This document shows positions 16,683-26,990 of a DNA stretch of 44,698 nucleotides, piece after piece. Under the pieces are notes generated by a model. The model saw only the letters and a program-made list of their open reading frames with translations. It had not been told where the DNA came from and searched no databases. Every line of letters starts with the position of its first letter. Position 1 is the first letter of the stretch. The translations under genes and the position numbers were made by a program. The DNA is from JADJVL01 sp039812765 (GTDB taxonomy: Bacteria; Acidobacteriota; Holophagae; Holophagales; Holophagaceae), in the NCBI GenBank assembly GCA_039812765.1, contig JBDIBF010000017.1, positions 1-44,698 on the forward strand, written 5' to 3'.

Positions 16683-17351
16683 ATGCGTCTCGTCGTCTGC
16701 CTCCTGGCCGCCGCCACCGCCGTGCTCCGGGCCGACACCCTGTCGGACCTCCGGTCGGCCCTCCGCGCCCTTCCCGCCCGCCAGGCCGTCAAGCTCACGG
16801 TGGTGCAGAAGGGGTGGGACGAGGAGGAGGGGAAACGGAGCACCTACGAGGAGACCTTCGCCGCCAGCGACGGGCCCGGGGGACCGGCCGGGGAGCGCCG
16901 CGCCCGGCGCGGGAGCGCGGCCCGCGGCGGGCTCCGCGAGGAGGGCGCGAACTGGGTGCGGCCCCATGAGGACCTCCTCCAGGAGATCGCCGACGCTCGG
17001 GTCCTCGAGGACCGTCCGGACACCTGGGACGGACGCCCCGTCCGGCGGCTGCGCCTCGCGGTGGACCCGGACCTGGACGAGGACGCCCGCCGGCACCTCA
17101 AGCGCGCGGTGAGCGAGTGCACCCTGTGGGTCGCGCCCGACGGCCTGCCGGTGGCCTGGCGCCGGGACCTCGACCTCAAGGTGCGCGCGATGCTCGTCTT
17201 CTCGATGGAGATGAGGCTGGCGGTGGAGCGCCGCTTCCAGAAGCACCAGGACCGGCTCGTGGTCGTCTCCGAGTCCGTGGACGTCCAGGGCAAGGCCCTG
17301 GGCCATCCCTTCGCCGCGGAAGGCCGGTCCACCGCCCGCATCGAGCCCTGA
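16683..17351 (+). CDS. Secreted protein of unknown family, paralogue of 22318
   Basis: 222 aa from ATG 16683, chosen because it begins a clean signal peptide (RLVVCLLAAATAVLRA) after a GGAGA-type ribosome site. The mature part is highly charged. It shares with the protein at 22318 the start of the mature chain (LRAD-x-L-x-DL-x-x-AL-x-x-LP), a TW-D/N-GRP-x-R segment, a RRHL-K/R-V/K helix, and a C-terminal DRLVV-SxSV strand. The pattern (beta-rich, periplasmic) is reminiscent of LolA-like or DUF4412-type proteins, but this is a guess. Transcription is convergent with purF. Confidence 0.7.
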   Translation: MRLVVCLLAAATAVLRADTLSDLRSALRALPARQAVKLTVVQKGWDEEEGKRSTYEETFAASDGPGGPAGERRARRGSAARGGLREEGANWVRPHEDLLQEIADARVLEDRPDTWDGRPVRRLRLAVDPDLDEDARRHLKRAVSECTLWVAPDGLPVAWRRDLDLKVRAMLVFSMEMRLAVERRFQKHQDRLVVVSESVDVQGKALGHPFAAEGRSTARIEP

Positions 17352-17371
17352 GGGTCCGCCCCGACGGCGCC

Positions 17372-18748
<1,377 letters not shown>

Positions 18749-18767
18749 GGCGCCTCCGAATCCTCCA

Positions 18768-18773
18768 GTCTAG
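18768..18773 (-). promoter_or_regulatory. Candidate -10 element (TAGACT) for purF
   Basis: On the minus strand TAGACT followed by GGAGG lies 19 nt before the purF ATG. The identical TAGACTGGAGG string occurs before the BNR gene at 5452. A -35 box is not clear. Confidence 0.3.
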
Positions 18774-18818
18774 CGGAGCGACGGAGGGCCTTCCCGTGTC
18801 GGCCCGTCGGCGGAGGCT

Positions 18819-21146
18819 TCAGGGCGGGTAGAGGGCGGCCTGGAAGGCCTCCTGCTCCGGCCCCGCCGGCTCCTGCTCCAGCAGGCGCTCCGCGGACTGG
18901 CGGCCCTCCGGAAGCCCCAGGGCGAGCAGGGCGCGGAAGGCCGGAATCCGGACCTCCGCGGGCTCCTTCGACTCGCTGAAAAACCCCTTCCTGCGGGCCA
19001 GCAGCGCCTCGAGCACGGGGATCGCGGCGGCGGAGCCGAGGGCACCCAGGGTCTCGATGGCCTTGTCCCGCACCTTGTCCTGGCCGGGCTTCAGCTTGCC
19101 CTTGAGACGGGCCAGCTCCCCGACGACCTGCACCGCGCCCTTGGCCTTCAGCTCCCCGAGCGCGAAAAGGACCTCGAGCTGGGTGGCGGGCTCGGCGCCA
19201 GGGAGGAGGGCGACCAGAGGCGCCTCGGCCTGGCGGCCGCCCACCCGGCCGGCCGCGCGCACCGCGGCCCGGACCACCCGGGGATCCCGGTGCTTGAGGG
19301 CGCCGAGGATCTCCGGCAGGCGCTCGGCGCTGGCCACCTCCCCCAGCACCACCAGGGCGTTGCGCACGACGAACCACTCCTGGGACTTGAGGGCTTCCAG
19401 CAGGGGCGCCTCCGCGATGGCGCCGCAGCTCTTGAGGGCCTCCAGCAGGCGGCCGCGGCGGACCCGGTCCTTCTCGGCCTCGAGGCGCTCCACAAGTTGG
19501 GCCGCGGCCGCAGGGCCGAGCATGCGCAGGTAGGGGTGGACCTGCACCGCCGCAGCATCCCGGTCCAGGTAGAAGAGCTGCTTGAGCACCTTGTCCAGCC
19601 GTTCGGGCGTGCCAAGGCGGGCGAGGAGGGCCTCGGTGGCCTGGGCCTTCCACGGGGCCGGAAGGCTCAGCTCCGTCACCGTGTCCTGGAGGTCGGCGAA
19701 CATGGCCTCGGCGCGCTGGGGGCTGCCCTGCTCCACCCAGAACCACAGCAGGTGCTCCACGGCCTGGCTGAAGCTGCGATGAACCTCGGGGTCCTTCTCG
19801 CGGCCGTAGGCCCGGGCCAGGATGTCCATGAGCGCCTGGATGAGGTGCGGATCCAGGCCAGGGATGTCCACCCAGTCGGCGATGGCCTCGAAGGCGGCGG
19901 CCACCCTCCCGCGCCGGCCCACGTTGGGGAAGGCCAGGCCCGTGGCGAAGTGGGACAGGAGCTGGAGGAACTCGCGGGCGCGGCCGGCCTCCAGCAGCTC
20001 CCGGAGGAAGGCGAGCACCTTGGCGACGGGCATCTCGAAGATCTTCTGGCCCTCCAGCAGGCGCGCCAGCTTCTCCTCCGTGGACAGGGACTCCCAGCCC
20101 AGCACCTCCATCAGCTCCTGGAGCTGGGCCTCCGAGAGCCCTTCCTTCCGGAGGGCCTCGATGAGGGTGCTGGCCCATTGCGAGGGATTGGGGCTGAGGC
20201 GGTGGAGCTCGCCGGCGGCCTCGGCCAGGTCCTCGGCGTTCATGGCCCCCCGGCGGTACAGCTCCACGAGGCTCTCGGCGCCCTGGCTGCCGATCAGCCG
20301 GCCGAAGAACTTGCGCATGGGCTCGGCGGGCGCGGAGGCTCCGCCCATGAGGAGGCTGAGGCGCTGTCCGGCGTCCAGGCCCGCGATGGCCTGGGCCAGG
20401 AGGCCCTGGGTCCCTGCCTGGGCGGCGTCCCGGTCCAGGCCGGCCTCCTGGAGGAAGGTCCCGAGCCCCGCGAGATCCGCGGAGACCGCGCCGCTGCCCG
20501 CCACGGACAGCAGGTAGCCCCGGAGCCGGGTGAGGGATTCGAGGGCTTCGGAGGCGCCGGGCTCCGGACCCGCGGCGGCGGGGCCGCCCCGCCCCCCCAG
20601 GCCCAGCCCCGGGCCGCCCCCGGCGCCGGTTCCGCCGGCCGCGGCGGCGCCCTCGGCCGGGGCGGCGGCCCCAGGCAAGGGGGCGATGGTCTCGAGGAGG
20701 CTGGCCAGCACCTCCCCGGCCTCGGTGACCTCCTCCAGGCGGGTGGCCAGGACCTGGATCCGCGAGACCCCGCGCTCCTCCAGGAAGCGCCGCGGGCCGC
20801 CGGCCTCGTGGAGCTGGGCGGGCGTGAGGCTCAGCATGGCGCAGAGCTCCTGGAGCTCGGGCTCGGTGGCGCCGGCGCCGAACAGGATGGCGTGGATCTG
20901 GCGGTCCTCCAGGAGCCCCGCGAGGGCCTTGATCTGGAGGTTCTGCCGGTCCTCCGCCACCTTGTCCACGAAGATGCGGCCGTTGCGGGAGGCGATCTGG
21001 GCCCGGCTGCGGTTCCCCAGGTACTTCCCGTAGCCGTCGTGGAGCTGGGCCAGGCTCTTGAGGAAATGCATGTGCCGGGGACCGTACATCTGGTGGTCCC
21101 GGAGCGTCTTGAGCAGGAATCGGACGAATTCCGGAAGGGAGATCAT
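18819..21146 (-). CDS. HEAT-repeat protein of unknown function
   Basis: 775 aa from ATG 21146 (AGGA upstream); the frame is open far beyond this, but the rest is the shadow of the divergent GAF gene. The N-terminal domain contains FLLKTLRDHQMYGPRHMHFLKSL and GNRSRAQIASRNGRIFVD, and is followed by a Gly/Ala/Pro-rich linker around residues 165-205. The middle and C-terminal parts are helical, with HEAT-like repeats in the last 300 residues (ALKSCGAIAEAPLLEALKSQ, VVLGEVASAERLPEILGAL, VVRAAVRAAGRVGG). There are no catalytic motifs. It is divergent from a GAF/degenerate GGDEF protein (90-bp gap), so a shared signalling or scaffold role is possible but unproven. Confidence 0.75.
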   Translation of the reverse strand: MISLPEFVRFLLKTLRDHQMYGPRHMHFLKSLAQLHDGYGKYLGNRSRAQIASRNGRIFVDKVAEDRQNLQIKALAGLLEDRQIHAILFGAGATEPELQELCAMLSLTPAQLHEAGGPRRFLEERGVSRIQVLATRLEEVTEAGEVLASLLETIAPLPGAAAPAEGAAAAGGTGAGGGPGLGLGGRGGPAAAGPEPGASEALESLTRLRGYLLSVAGSGAVSADLAGLGTFLQEAGLDRDAAQAGTQGLLAQAIAGLDAGQRLSLLMGGASAPAEPMRKFFGRLIGSQGAESLVELYRRGAMNAEDLAEAAGELHRLSPNPSQWASTLIEALRKEGLSEAQLQELMEVLGWESLSTEEKLARLLEGQKIFEMPVAKVLAFLRELLEAGRAREFLQLLSHFATGLAFPNVGRRGRVAAAFEAIADWVDIPGLDPHLIQALMDILARAYGREKDPEVHRSFSQAVEHLLWFWVEQGSPQRAEAMFADLQDTVTELSLPAPWKAQATEALLARLGTPERLDKVLKQLFYLDRDAAAVQVHPYLRMLGPAAAAQLVERLEAEKDRVRRGRLLEALKSCGAIAEAPLLEALKSQEWFVVRNALVVLGEVASAERLPEILGALKHRDPRVVRAAVRAAGRVGGRQAEAPLVALLPGAEPATQLEVLFALGELKAKGAVQVVGELARLKGKLKPGQDKVRDKAIETLGALGSAAAIPVLEALLARRKGFFSESKEPAEVRIPAFRALLALGLPEGRQSAERLLEQEPAGPEQEAFQAALYPP

Positions 21147-21236
21147 CGGCGTGGTCCTGGGGGCGGGGTAGGGTTCCTGGAGGCTACCACGCGCCCTTGC
21201 GGCGGAGGCGGCGCGGGGGGATGCTCGGAGCCGCCC

Positions 21237-22268
21237 ATGGACACGAGGTCGAGCCGCCCGACCGCCCCCCCGTCGACGGAACCGAGGGGAGGACGCGCCC
21301 TGCACGCCCTGGCCGGGCTCCTGCGCCGGGAGGACCTCGACCCCTTCGCCCTCTTCGACGCGGCGCTGGAGCTGCTGGTCCGCCATTTCCAGGTGGACCA
21401 CGCCCTCATCACCCGGCTCCAGGAGGGCCAGCTCGACACGTTCTGGTGGGCCCACGCCGGCACGGGCGCCAAGCCCCCCATGGAACTCCACCAGGGTCTG
21501 AACCTGTGCGCCAAGGTCCTGCAGGAGCCGGAGGGACGGCTGGCCCTCGGGGACGTCTTCCGCTCTGAAGGCGGCCCCTGGCTGCGGGCCTTCGCCGGCG
21601 TGGCCCTCCGGGAGGGGACGCGGCCGGTGGGCACCCTCGCCCTGCTCCACAGCCGCCCTTTCGTGTTCACCGCGGAGGACCTGGACTTCCTCCGCTCGGT
21701 GGCGGGGGTGGTGGGCCGGGCCATGGAGGTGGAAAACCTGAAGTACCAGCTGCAGGTGGCCCGGGACGCGCTGGCCCTCTCCTCCGCCGTGGTGGAGGAC
21801 AGCGCCCTGGAGAGCCAGGCCACGGGGCTCCCGAACCGTCGGTACCTCGAGGTCTGGATGAGGGGCCACCTGCACCACGCCCGGCGGAACAAGGGCATGC
21901 TGGCGGTGGCCACCTGGGCGCCCCCGTCCCCGGGGCCCCGGCGCTCGGCCACCCTCCGCGCCCCCGCGACCTTCGCCCAGACCCTGCGGGGCGAGGACCT
22001 CCTGGTGGAGCTGGCGCCGGACCGCCTGCTGCTCCTCCTTCCGCAAACGGCCCAGGAGGGCGCGGAGCACGTGATCCAGCGGGCCTGGAAGACCCTGGGC
22101 AAACCCTCGGTGGGCGCCACCCTGTGGCTCGCGGACCGGGACGACCTGATGATGCAGGCGGCCCTGCGCCGGGCGGAGCAGGCCCGGGCGGAGGCCGCGC
22201 GGCAGTTCCCCGCCGGAGGCATCGTGTGGCGCCTCCCCACCCTCGTCGCCCTGGACGCGCCGTCCTAG
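21237..22268 (+). CDS. GAF-domain protein with degenerate GGDEF-like C-terminus
   Basis: 343 aa from ATG 21237. Residues about 20-165 form a GAF-like domain (FALFDAALELLVRHFQVDHALI ... GTLALLHSRPFVFTAEDLDFLRSVAG). A helix then leads to ATGLPNRRYLEVWM, the standard entry of a diguanylate cyclase domain. The catalytic loop region reads GEDLLVELAPDRLLLLLPQT where active enzymes have ARLGGDEFxxLLP, so the GGDEF residues are lost. It probably cannot make c-di-GMP and may act as a ligand or protein sensor. Divergent from the HEAT-repeat gene. Confidence 0.75.
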   Translation: MDTRSSRPTAPPSTEPRGGRALHALAGLLRREDLDPFALFDAALELLVRHFQVDHALITRLQEGQLDTFWWAHAGTGAKPPMELHQGLNLCAKVLQEPEGRLALGDVFRSEGGPWLRAFAGVALREGTRPVGTLALLHSRPFVFTAEDLDFLRSVAGVVGRAMEVENLKYQLQVARDALALSSAVVEDSALESQATGLPNRRYLEVWMRGHLHHARRNKGMLAVATWAPPSPGPRRSATLRAPATFAQTLRGEDLLVELAPDRLLLLLPQTAQEGAEHVIQRAWKTLGKPSVGATLWLADRDDLMMQAALRRAEQARAEAARQFPAGGIVWRLPTLVALDAPS

Positions 22269-22317
22269 CCGCCAGCGGGCATTCCCCCCGCGGCCCGGAC
22301 CTTGGCATGCTTGCCCC

Positions 22318-23064
22318 ATGAACGCTTCCCGGGGCCTTCTGGCGGCCCTCCTGCTCTCCTTCCCCCTGAGGGCCGATGGACTCGCGGACCTGAAGGCCGC
22401 CCTGGCCCGGCTCCCGGGGCGGGAGCCGGTGAAGGGAATCCTCGAACTGCGCATCACGCGCCAGACCGTGGAGGACCGCCGGCCCGTGGTGGTGCGGGGC
22501 CATGCCTCCGCGCGGGTGGAGGACGGGCCCCAGGGGCTGCGGCTGGCCCTGGCGCGGGAGGATCTGCAGCAGGCGGGCGCGGAGGGTCGCGCCCAGGCCC
22601 GGGATCCCGAGCGGCCGGCGCCCCACCGGCTGGGCCTCCGGGAGATGGACCCCCTGGACGCCGCGGAGCTCCTCAACCACGCGGAGGCCCTGGCGCGCTA
22701 CCTGGACAAGGCCACCCTCCTCGAGGAGCGTCGGGAAACCTGGAACGGACGCCCCGCACGAGCGCTGGTGATCCGCGTGGAGCCGCCCCTGCCCCAGAGC
22801 CAGCGGCGGCACCTCCGGAAGGTGGAGGTGAACGCGCGGATCTGGCTGGGGGAGGACGGCGCCCCGCTGGGCCTCAGCTACCAGGCGGCCTACAGCGGCA
22901 GCCGTTTCTTCATCTCCTTCAAGGGCGCCATCCAGGAGGAGCGCCGCTTCGCAGTGGCCGGGGACCGGCTGGTGGTGCTCAGCCGGAGCGTGGAGGAATC
23001 GGCCTCGGGCTTCGGCTTCTCCTACACGAACCAGCGCAGCGCGGGCTTCACCCCCGATCGCTGA
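22318..23064 (+). CDS. Secreted protein of unknown family, paralogue of 16683
   Basis: 248 aa from ATG 22318. Signal peptide (GLLAALLLSFPLRA) followed by a charged mature chain that begins DGLADLKAALARLPGREPVKG, parallel to the 16683 protein. Also shared are ETWNGRPAR, QRRHLRKVEV and GDRLVVLSRSVEES. The C-terminal half looks beta-rich (NARIWLGEDGAPLGLSYQAAYSGSRFFISFKG). No cysteine in the mature part and no catalytic motif recognised. Probably periplasmic. It lies 6 bp from the convergent gene at 23071. Confidence 0.7.
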   Translation: MNASRGLLAALLLSFPLRADGLADLKAALARLPGREPVKGILELRITRQTVEDRRPVVVRGHASARVEDGPQGLRLALAREDLQQAGAEGRAQARDPERPAPHRLGLREMDPLDAAELLNHAEALARYLDKATLLEERRETWNGRPARALVIRVEPPLPQSQRRHLRKVEVNARIWLGEDGAPLGLSYQAAYSGSRFFISFKGAIQEERRFAVAGDRLVVLSRSVEESASGFGFSYTNQRSAGFTPDR

Positions 23065-23070
23065 GGTGGC

Positions 23071-23736
23071 TCATCCGCCCGGGCCGGACAGGTCCTCAGC
23101 CTCCGGCCCTGGAAGCTCGAGGGGTTCGGCCTCGCCGTCGGCCCAACGCCTCAACGTCGAGAGCAGCGAAGTGCCGTTGGCGGGCGGGGCCGGCCGGCCG
23201 AGGAGGTTCACCGCCTCCAGGTGCAGCTCGACGCTCTCCACGTCGCCGCGGTCGAAGCGCGCGCTCAGGTCGCAGAGGGCCAGGGACCCCGGACTGATCT
23301 CCGCCAGGTAGGCGATGGCCTTGACCCCCTTCGGCACCGTGACGCGCCAGACGGGGCAGGCCCGGCCCTGGAAGCGCAGCGCGTAGGACTCCGGGGTGGT
23401 CTCGGCGGAGGGCCCCGAGAAGTATAGGAGCCGCTCGGCCCGGGCCAGGAGCGGCGCCTGGGCGTAGGGCGTGCCCTCCCCGCGCTCGGCCTCCAGCCGC
23501 CAGCCGCCCAGGCGGCGCTTCTTCACCTTGTTCACCGACTGGGTCGGGGGCGTGGGGATGAGCACGAAGGTGGCCTCGATGGGGGGCTCGCCCTTGAGCT
23601 TGAGAAGGATGTGGTAACGGAGGCCCGTCCGGGCCAGGGGACGGGGCTTCGCGGGCGCGCCGGTGGGCTCGCCGGGGGCCAGGAGGGCGGGCGCGAGGCA
23701 CAGCAGGGCGGGCGCGCGCAGACGGGAAGGGAGCAT
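23071..23736 (-). CDS. Secreted protein of unknown function
   Basis: 221 aa from ATG 23736, which gives an Arg-Leu-Arg then hydrophobic signal peptide (APALLCLAPALLAPG); the upstream ATG 23751 is an alternative. The mature part has alternating beta-like segments (LRYHILLKLKGEPPIEATFVLI, ERLLYFSGPSAETTPESYALRF, VKAIAYLAEISPGSLALCDL) and ends in an acidic Pro/Gly tail. No family recognised. It is divergent from the HAD phosphatase (29-bp gap). Confidence 0.65.
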   Translation of the reverse strand: MLPSRLRAPALLCLAPALLAPGEPTGAPAKPRPLARTGLRYHILLKLKGEPPIEATFVLIPTPPTQSVNKVKKRRLGGWRLEAERGEGTPYAQAPLLARAERLLYFSGPSAETTPESYALRFQGRACPVWRVTVPKGVKAIAYLAEISPGSLALCDLSARFDRGDVESVELHLEAVNLLGRPAPPANGTSLLSTLRRWADGEAEPLELPGPEAEDLSGPGG

Positions 23737-23765
23737 GGGCCAGGATGCCATGGCAGGATGCGGGC

Positions 23766-24407
23766 ATGCCCCTCTGCTTCGACCTTGACGGCACCCTCGG
23801 CAGCTTCGGCGGCGGCTACCTGCTGCTGCGGGAGGCCCTGGGGGAACTGTGGGGCGCGGCGCCGACGAAGGAGGAGCTGCGGGCCTGCGCCGGCAGCACC
23901 GACTGGGAGATCGTGGACGAGCTGCACCGACTCCGCTTCGGCGGGGCGCTCCCCGAGCAGGCCTACCTGGACTTCGAGGCCGCCTGCCTCGCCCGCTTCG
24001 AGGCCGCCTTCCACCCCGAGGTGCGCGATCCCACGCGCTTCGAGGGCATCCTCGAGGGCCTCCACCGCCTGGTGGATCGCGGCCACCGGGTCTGGCTCGT
24101 GAGTGGCAACACGCCCCGCACGCTGGCCTTCAAGGCCGCGCGCCTGGGCATCGATCCCCGCGTGCCCCGCCTGGGCAGCCTGCCCGGCCTCACTCGCGCC
24201 GGCTTGATCCTCAAGGCCCTGGGAGGGTGCGCCGGCCCCCACCTCTACGTCGGCGACCGGCCCCATGACCGGGACGCCGCCAAGGAGGCCGGCGTACCCT
24301 TCCTCGGCATCGGGGACGCGGTGGAGGGGGAGCATCCCGTCCTGGCCATGGACGCCGAGGCGGGCCTGCTGGTGGAAGTCGTGGAACGCAGCCTGCGCCT
24401 GGGCTGA
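23766..24407 (+). CDS. HAD-superfamily phosphatase
   Basis: 213 aa from ATG 23766, preceded by AGGA. Motif I is FDLDGTLGSFGGG (nucleophile Asp and general acid Asp), motif II is LVSGNTPRTL, and motif IV is YVGDRPHDRDAAKEAGV with the Mg-binding Asp residues. An alpha-helical cap lies between motifs I and II, as in phosphoglycolate phosphatase-like (Gph/Cof subfamily I) enzymes. Substrate unknown; phosphoglycolate or another small phosphate ester is plausible. The GDRPHD wording is typical of this subfamily. Confidence 0.85.
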   Translation: MPLCFDLDGTLGSFGGGYLLLREALGELWGAAPTKEELRACAGSTDWEIVDELHRLRFGGALPEQAYLDFEAACLARFEAAFHPEVRDPTRFEGILEGLHRLVDRGHRVWLVSGNTPRTLAFKAARLGIDPRVPRLGSLPGLTRAGLILKALGGCAGPHLYVGDRPHDRDAAKEAGVPFLGIGDAVEGEHPVLAMDAEAGLLVEVVERSLRLG

Positions 24408-24829
24408 TCCGCTCCCTGTGGACAGAAGCGACGTCCGCGCGCCCCGCGGCGTGTGTCCCCTGCGGCAGGCGCTGCGCCTCGAGGCTTTCCTCCTCCGCGG
24501 ACCCGGCGCGGCCCAGGCGGCTGCAGGCCTCACGGTCGCCGGCCATCACCCGCCGCGCAGCCCCAGGGGCCCGCCGGGCATGGGACTCGCCGCTGCCAGA
24601 GCACCGTGCCGATGCCCGCCATCGCCGCCGCGACGTGGCCGAGGGGGGCGCCGCACCGATGCCCTCGGTGCTGCGTTCCTCCAGCCATCCGCGCAGGGAT
24701 GCCCTGGGTGCCACGAGGTCACAGAATGCAGAAGGCTAGGCGAGTCCCGGCGCGGTCCTTCCACCGGCGGTCAGGGGTTCTGGACGAGGGCGCCGCCCCG
24801 CATCCGAGACGGCCTCCGAAGGGATTTGC
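24408..24829. other. Intergenic region, no supported gene
   Basis: 422 bp between the HAD phosphatase and the Sel1-repeat gene. Short open frames on both strands are Arg/Pro/Gly-rich and read like GC-rich noise. Near the right end it becomes less GC-rich (GATTTGCCTAATTCTTTGG at about 24821-24840, running into the Sel1 gene's stop). I see no tRNA cloverleaf, terminator or repeat. It could hold a decayed gene, but no frame supports one. Confidence 0.4.
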
Positions 24830-26065
24830 CTAATTCTTTGGTGCGATCCCGCCCCCGAGGCGCCGTTGGGCCTCCGCGCTCCCGGCGGCCGCGGCCTGCT
24901 CGAGCCACGCCCGGGCCGCCGCCGGATCCGGGAAGCCGCCTTCCCCGGTCTGCAGCAGCAGGGCGAAGTCCAGCATGGCGGGGACGTGGCCACCGGCCGC
25001 CGCCCTGCCGAGCCAGACCCGCGCGGCCAGCCCGTCCTTGGGGAGGCCCTCCTTCCCGGTGCGGTAGGCCTGGGCCAGTCGGTGGGCCGCCTGGGGATCG
25101 CCGCCTTCGGCGCGCTCCATCAGGCGCTTCAGCCGCCCCTCGGTCCGGGGCGTGCGCACCTCCCACCAGAGCCAGCCGGCCATTCCGAAGAGGGCAAGGG
25201 ACATCGCCAGCGGGAGCGCGAGGATCAGGCTCCGGTCCATGCCAGGGGCCGCGAGGCTGGTGGAGAAGGTGTAGATGACCCAGGCCGGAGCCCCGATGAA
25301 GGTGAAGAGGGCCAGGAGCACCGCCAGACCCGTGACGCCCCAGACCAGGGCCTGGAACTCCCGCCGCTTCGAGAGGCGGACGAAGAGGTCCTCCAGCCGC
25401 TCGTCCAGGGCCTCCGAGCGGGTGGACGCGCAGTCCTCGGCTCGGCGCCCCCGGCCCCCCAGCGCCGCCGAGTGGCGCGGTTCCCGGGGCAACCCCTCCG
25501 CGTTCCGGCGGGATTCCCAGCGATGGCCCTCCTCGGCTTCCGCGGGGTCCGCGGATCCCCGGAGGAGCTCCCCCAGCTTCGCCATGGCAGGACCGCAGCC
25601 GGCCTGGGCGGCGCGACGGTACCACGCCAGCACCGCCGGCCGGTCGGTGGCCGCGCCGGGAGCCGCCCCGGCGCCCCAGCCCAGGGCGTGGCCCATCCAG
25701 TACATGCCGTCGACGCAGCCCCCCTCCGCCGCGCGGCGGAACCAGTCCAGGGCCTGCTCCCGCGCGCCGGCGCCGAGGCCGCCCTCCCAGAGCAGCAGGC
25801 CTTCCTCCAGGAGGCCTTCGGGGTCGCCGGTCTTCACCGCCTGGGAGACGAAGGCGCGGGCCATGAAGCCCCGGGGGTGGGCCCGCGCCCAGGCGATCCA
25901 GAGCAGCGCCGGCCGGGGATGGAAGAGCGCGCGGGCCTTCCGCAGGCCGAACTCCAGGGTGCCCAGCACCGCCGCCCGGGACGTATCGCTGTAGAGCAGC
26001 GCGATCACGAGGGGGGGCAAGACCGCCGCGAGGAGGGCGAGGGCGCAGCCGAGGGCGGGGGACAT
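24830..26065 (-). CDS. Membrane protein with Sel1-like repeats
   Basis: 411 aa from ATG 26065 (ATG 26083 is an in-frame alternative). Hydrophobic helices occur at the N-terminus (ALALLAAVLPPLVIALLY) and twice in the middle (WGVTGLAVLLALFTFIGAPAWVIYTF and ILALPLAMSLALFGMAGWLWW). Between and after them are Sel1-type helical pairs: ALDWFRRAAEGGCVDGMYWMG, VLAWYRRAAQAGCGPAMAKLG, RLMERAEGGDPQAAHRLAQAY, ARVWLGRAAAGGHVPAMLDFA and ARAWLEQAAAAGSAEAQRRLG. Sel1 repeats usually mediate protein-protein contacts. The split of the repeats by two membrane segments puts parts on possibly different faces. The gene starts 16 bp from the divergent sulfurtransferase. Confidence 0.8.
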   Translation of the reverse strand: MSPALGCALALLAAVLPPLVIALLYSDTSRAAVLGTLEFGLRKARALFHPRPALLWIAWARAHPRGFMARAFVSQAVKTGDPEGLLEEGLLLWEGGLGAGAREQALDWFRRAAEGGCVDGMYWMGHALGWGAGAAPGAATDRPAVLAWYRRAAQAGCGPAMAKLGELLRGSADPAEAEEGHRWESRRNAEGLPREPRHSAALGGRGRRAEDCASTRSEALDERLEDLFVRLSKRREFQALVWGVTGLAVLLALFTFIGAPAWVIYTFSTSLAAPGMDRSLILALPLAMSLALFGMAGWLWWEVRTPRTEGRLKRLMERAEGGDPQAAHRLAQAYRTGKEGLPKDGLAARVWLGRAAAGGHVPAMLDFALLLQTGEGGFPDPAAARAWLEQAAAAGSAEAQRRLGGGIAPKN

Positions 26066-26081
26066 GGGGCACCATGGTGCC

Positions 26082-26933
26082 ATGGCCTTTCCGCTCTGCT
26101 CCGCCGCCGACCTCCGGGACGCCCTGGATTCCGTGATCCTGCTGGACGCCCGCCCCCGCGCCGACTACGAAGCCGGGCACCTGCCGGGCGCGCGGCACGC
26201 GGACCCCGAGCGGGACCTCAGCGCCGCCGGGCAGGAGGGCCACGACCCCGCGAAGGGCGGCCGCCATCCCCTGCCGCCCCTCCGGGCCTTCTGCGCCACC
26301 GTCGGCCGCTGGGGCGTGACCCCGGGCGCACGGGTGGTGGTCTATGACAGCTCGGGGGGCGGGAACGCGGCGGCGCGGGCCTGGTGGATGCTGCGGGCCC
26401 TCGGCATGGAGGGCGTCCAGGTGCTGGACGGCGGCCTGTCGGCAGCCCTCGAGGCGGGCCTCACCCTCACCCGGGAGATCCCCGGAACGAAGCCGGAGGA
26501 ACCCTTCCCCGCCGCCCGCTGGCACAGCACCACGGCGGAGATGGACATCGTGGCGAAGCTCGCGAGGCACGCGGACTGGAAGGTGCTGGACGTGCGCAGC
26601 CGCGAGCGCTTCCGCGGGGAGACGGAGCCCTTCGACCCCGCGGCGGGCCACATCCCGGGCGCGGTGAACCTGCCCTGGAGCGAGAACCTCGGCCCCGACG
26701 GCCGCTTCAAGTCCGCCGAGGACCTCCGGGCGCTCTACGGTCCCCTGACGGAGGGCCTGCGCCCCGACCACCTCGTGGTCCACTGCGGCAGCGGCGTCAC
26801 CGCCTGCCACACCCTCCTGGCCCTGGAGCTCGCGGGCTTCCGCGGCCCCGAGGGCGAGGCTCCGGCGCTGTACGTGGGGAGCTGGAGCGAGTGGTGCCGC
26901 AGCGGGCGGGAGCAGGCGACGGGCGACGCGTAG
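26082..26933 (+). CDS. sseA: 3-mercaptopyruvate/thiosulfate sulfurtransferase
   Basis: 283 aa from ATG 26082 with two rhodanese domains. The N-terminal one is non-catalytic (VVVYDSSGGGNAARAWWMLRALG), and the C-terminal one carries the active Cys235 in HCGSGVTACHTLLALE. The CGSGVTA loop is the mercaptopyruvate sulfurtransferase form, while classic rhodaneses have CRKGVTA. LLDARPRADYEAGHLPGARH and DVRSRERFRGETEPFDPAAGHIPGA are family hallmarks. It forms a persulfide on Cys and passes sulfur to thiols or cyanide. Length is normal. It is divergent from the Sel1 gene with almost no promoter space. Confidence 0.92.
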   Translation: MAFPLCSAADLRDALDSVILLDARPRADYEAGHLPGARHADPERDLSAAGQEGHDPAKGGRHPLPPLRAFCATVGRWGVTPGARVVVYDSSGGGNAAARAWWMLRALGMEGVQVLDGGLSAALEAGLTLTREIPGTKPEEPFPAARWHSTTAEMDIVAKLARHADWKVLDVRSRERFRGETEPFDPAAGHIPGAVNLPWSENLGPDGRFKSAEDLRALYGPLTEGLRPDHLVVHCGSGVTACHTLLALELAGFRGPEGEAPALYVGSWSEWCRSGREQATGDA

Positions 26934-26990
26934 CCTCCGGCCCGCCGCCTGGGCGCTGCGCCCGCGGCCGGGCCCGTGCGACACTCGCGG

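Noticed and set aside
19290..21236. Long plus-strand frame preceding the GAF protein
   Set aside because: It is the antisense of the HEAT-repeat gene; the GAF protein starts at ATG 21237.
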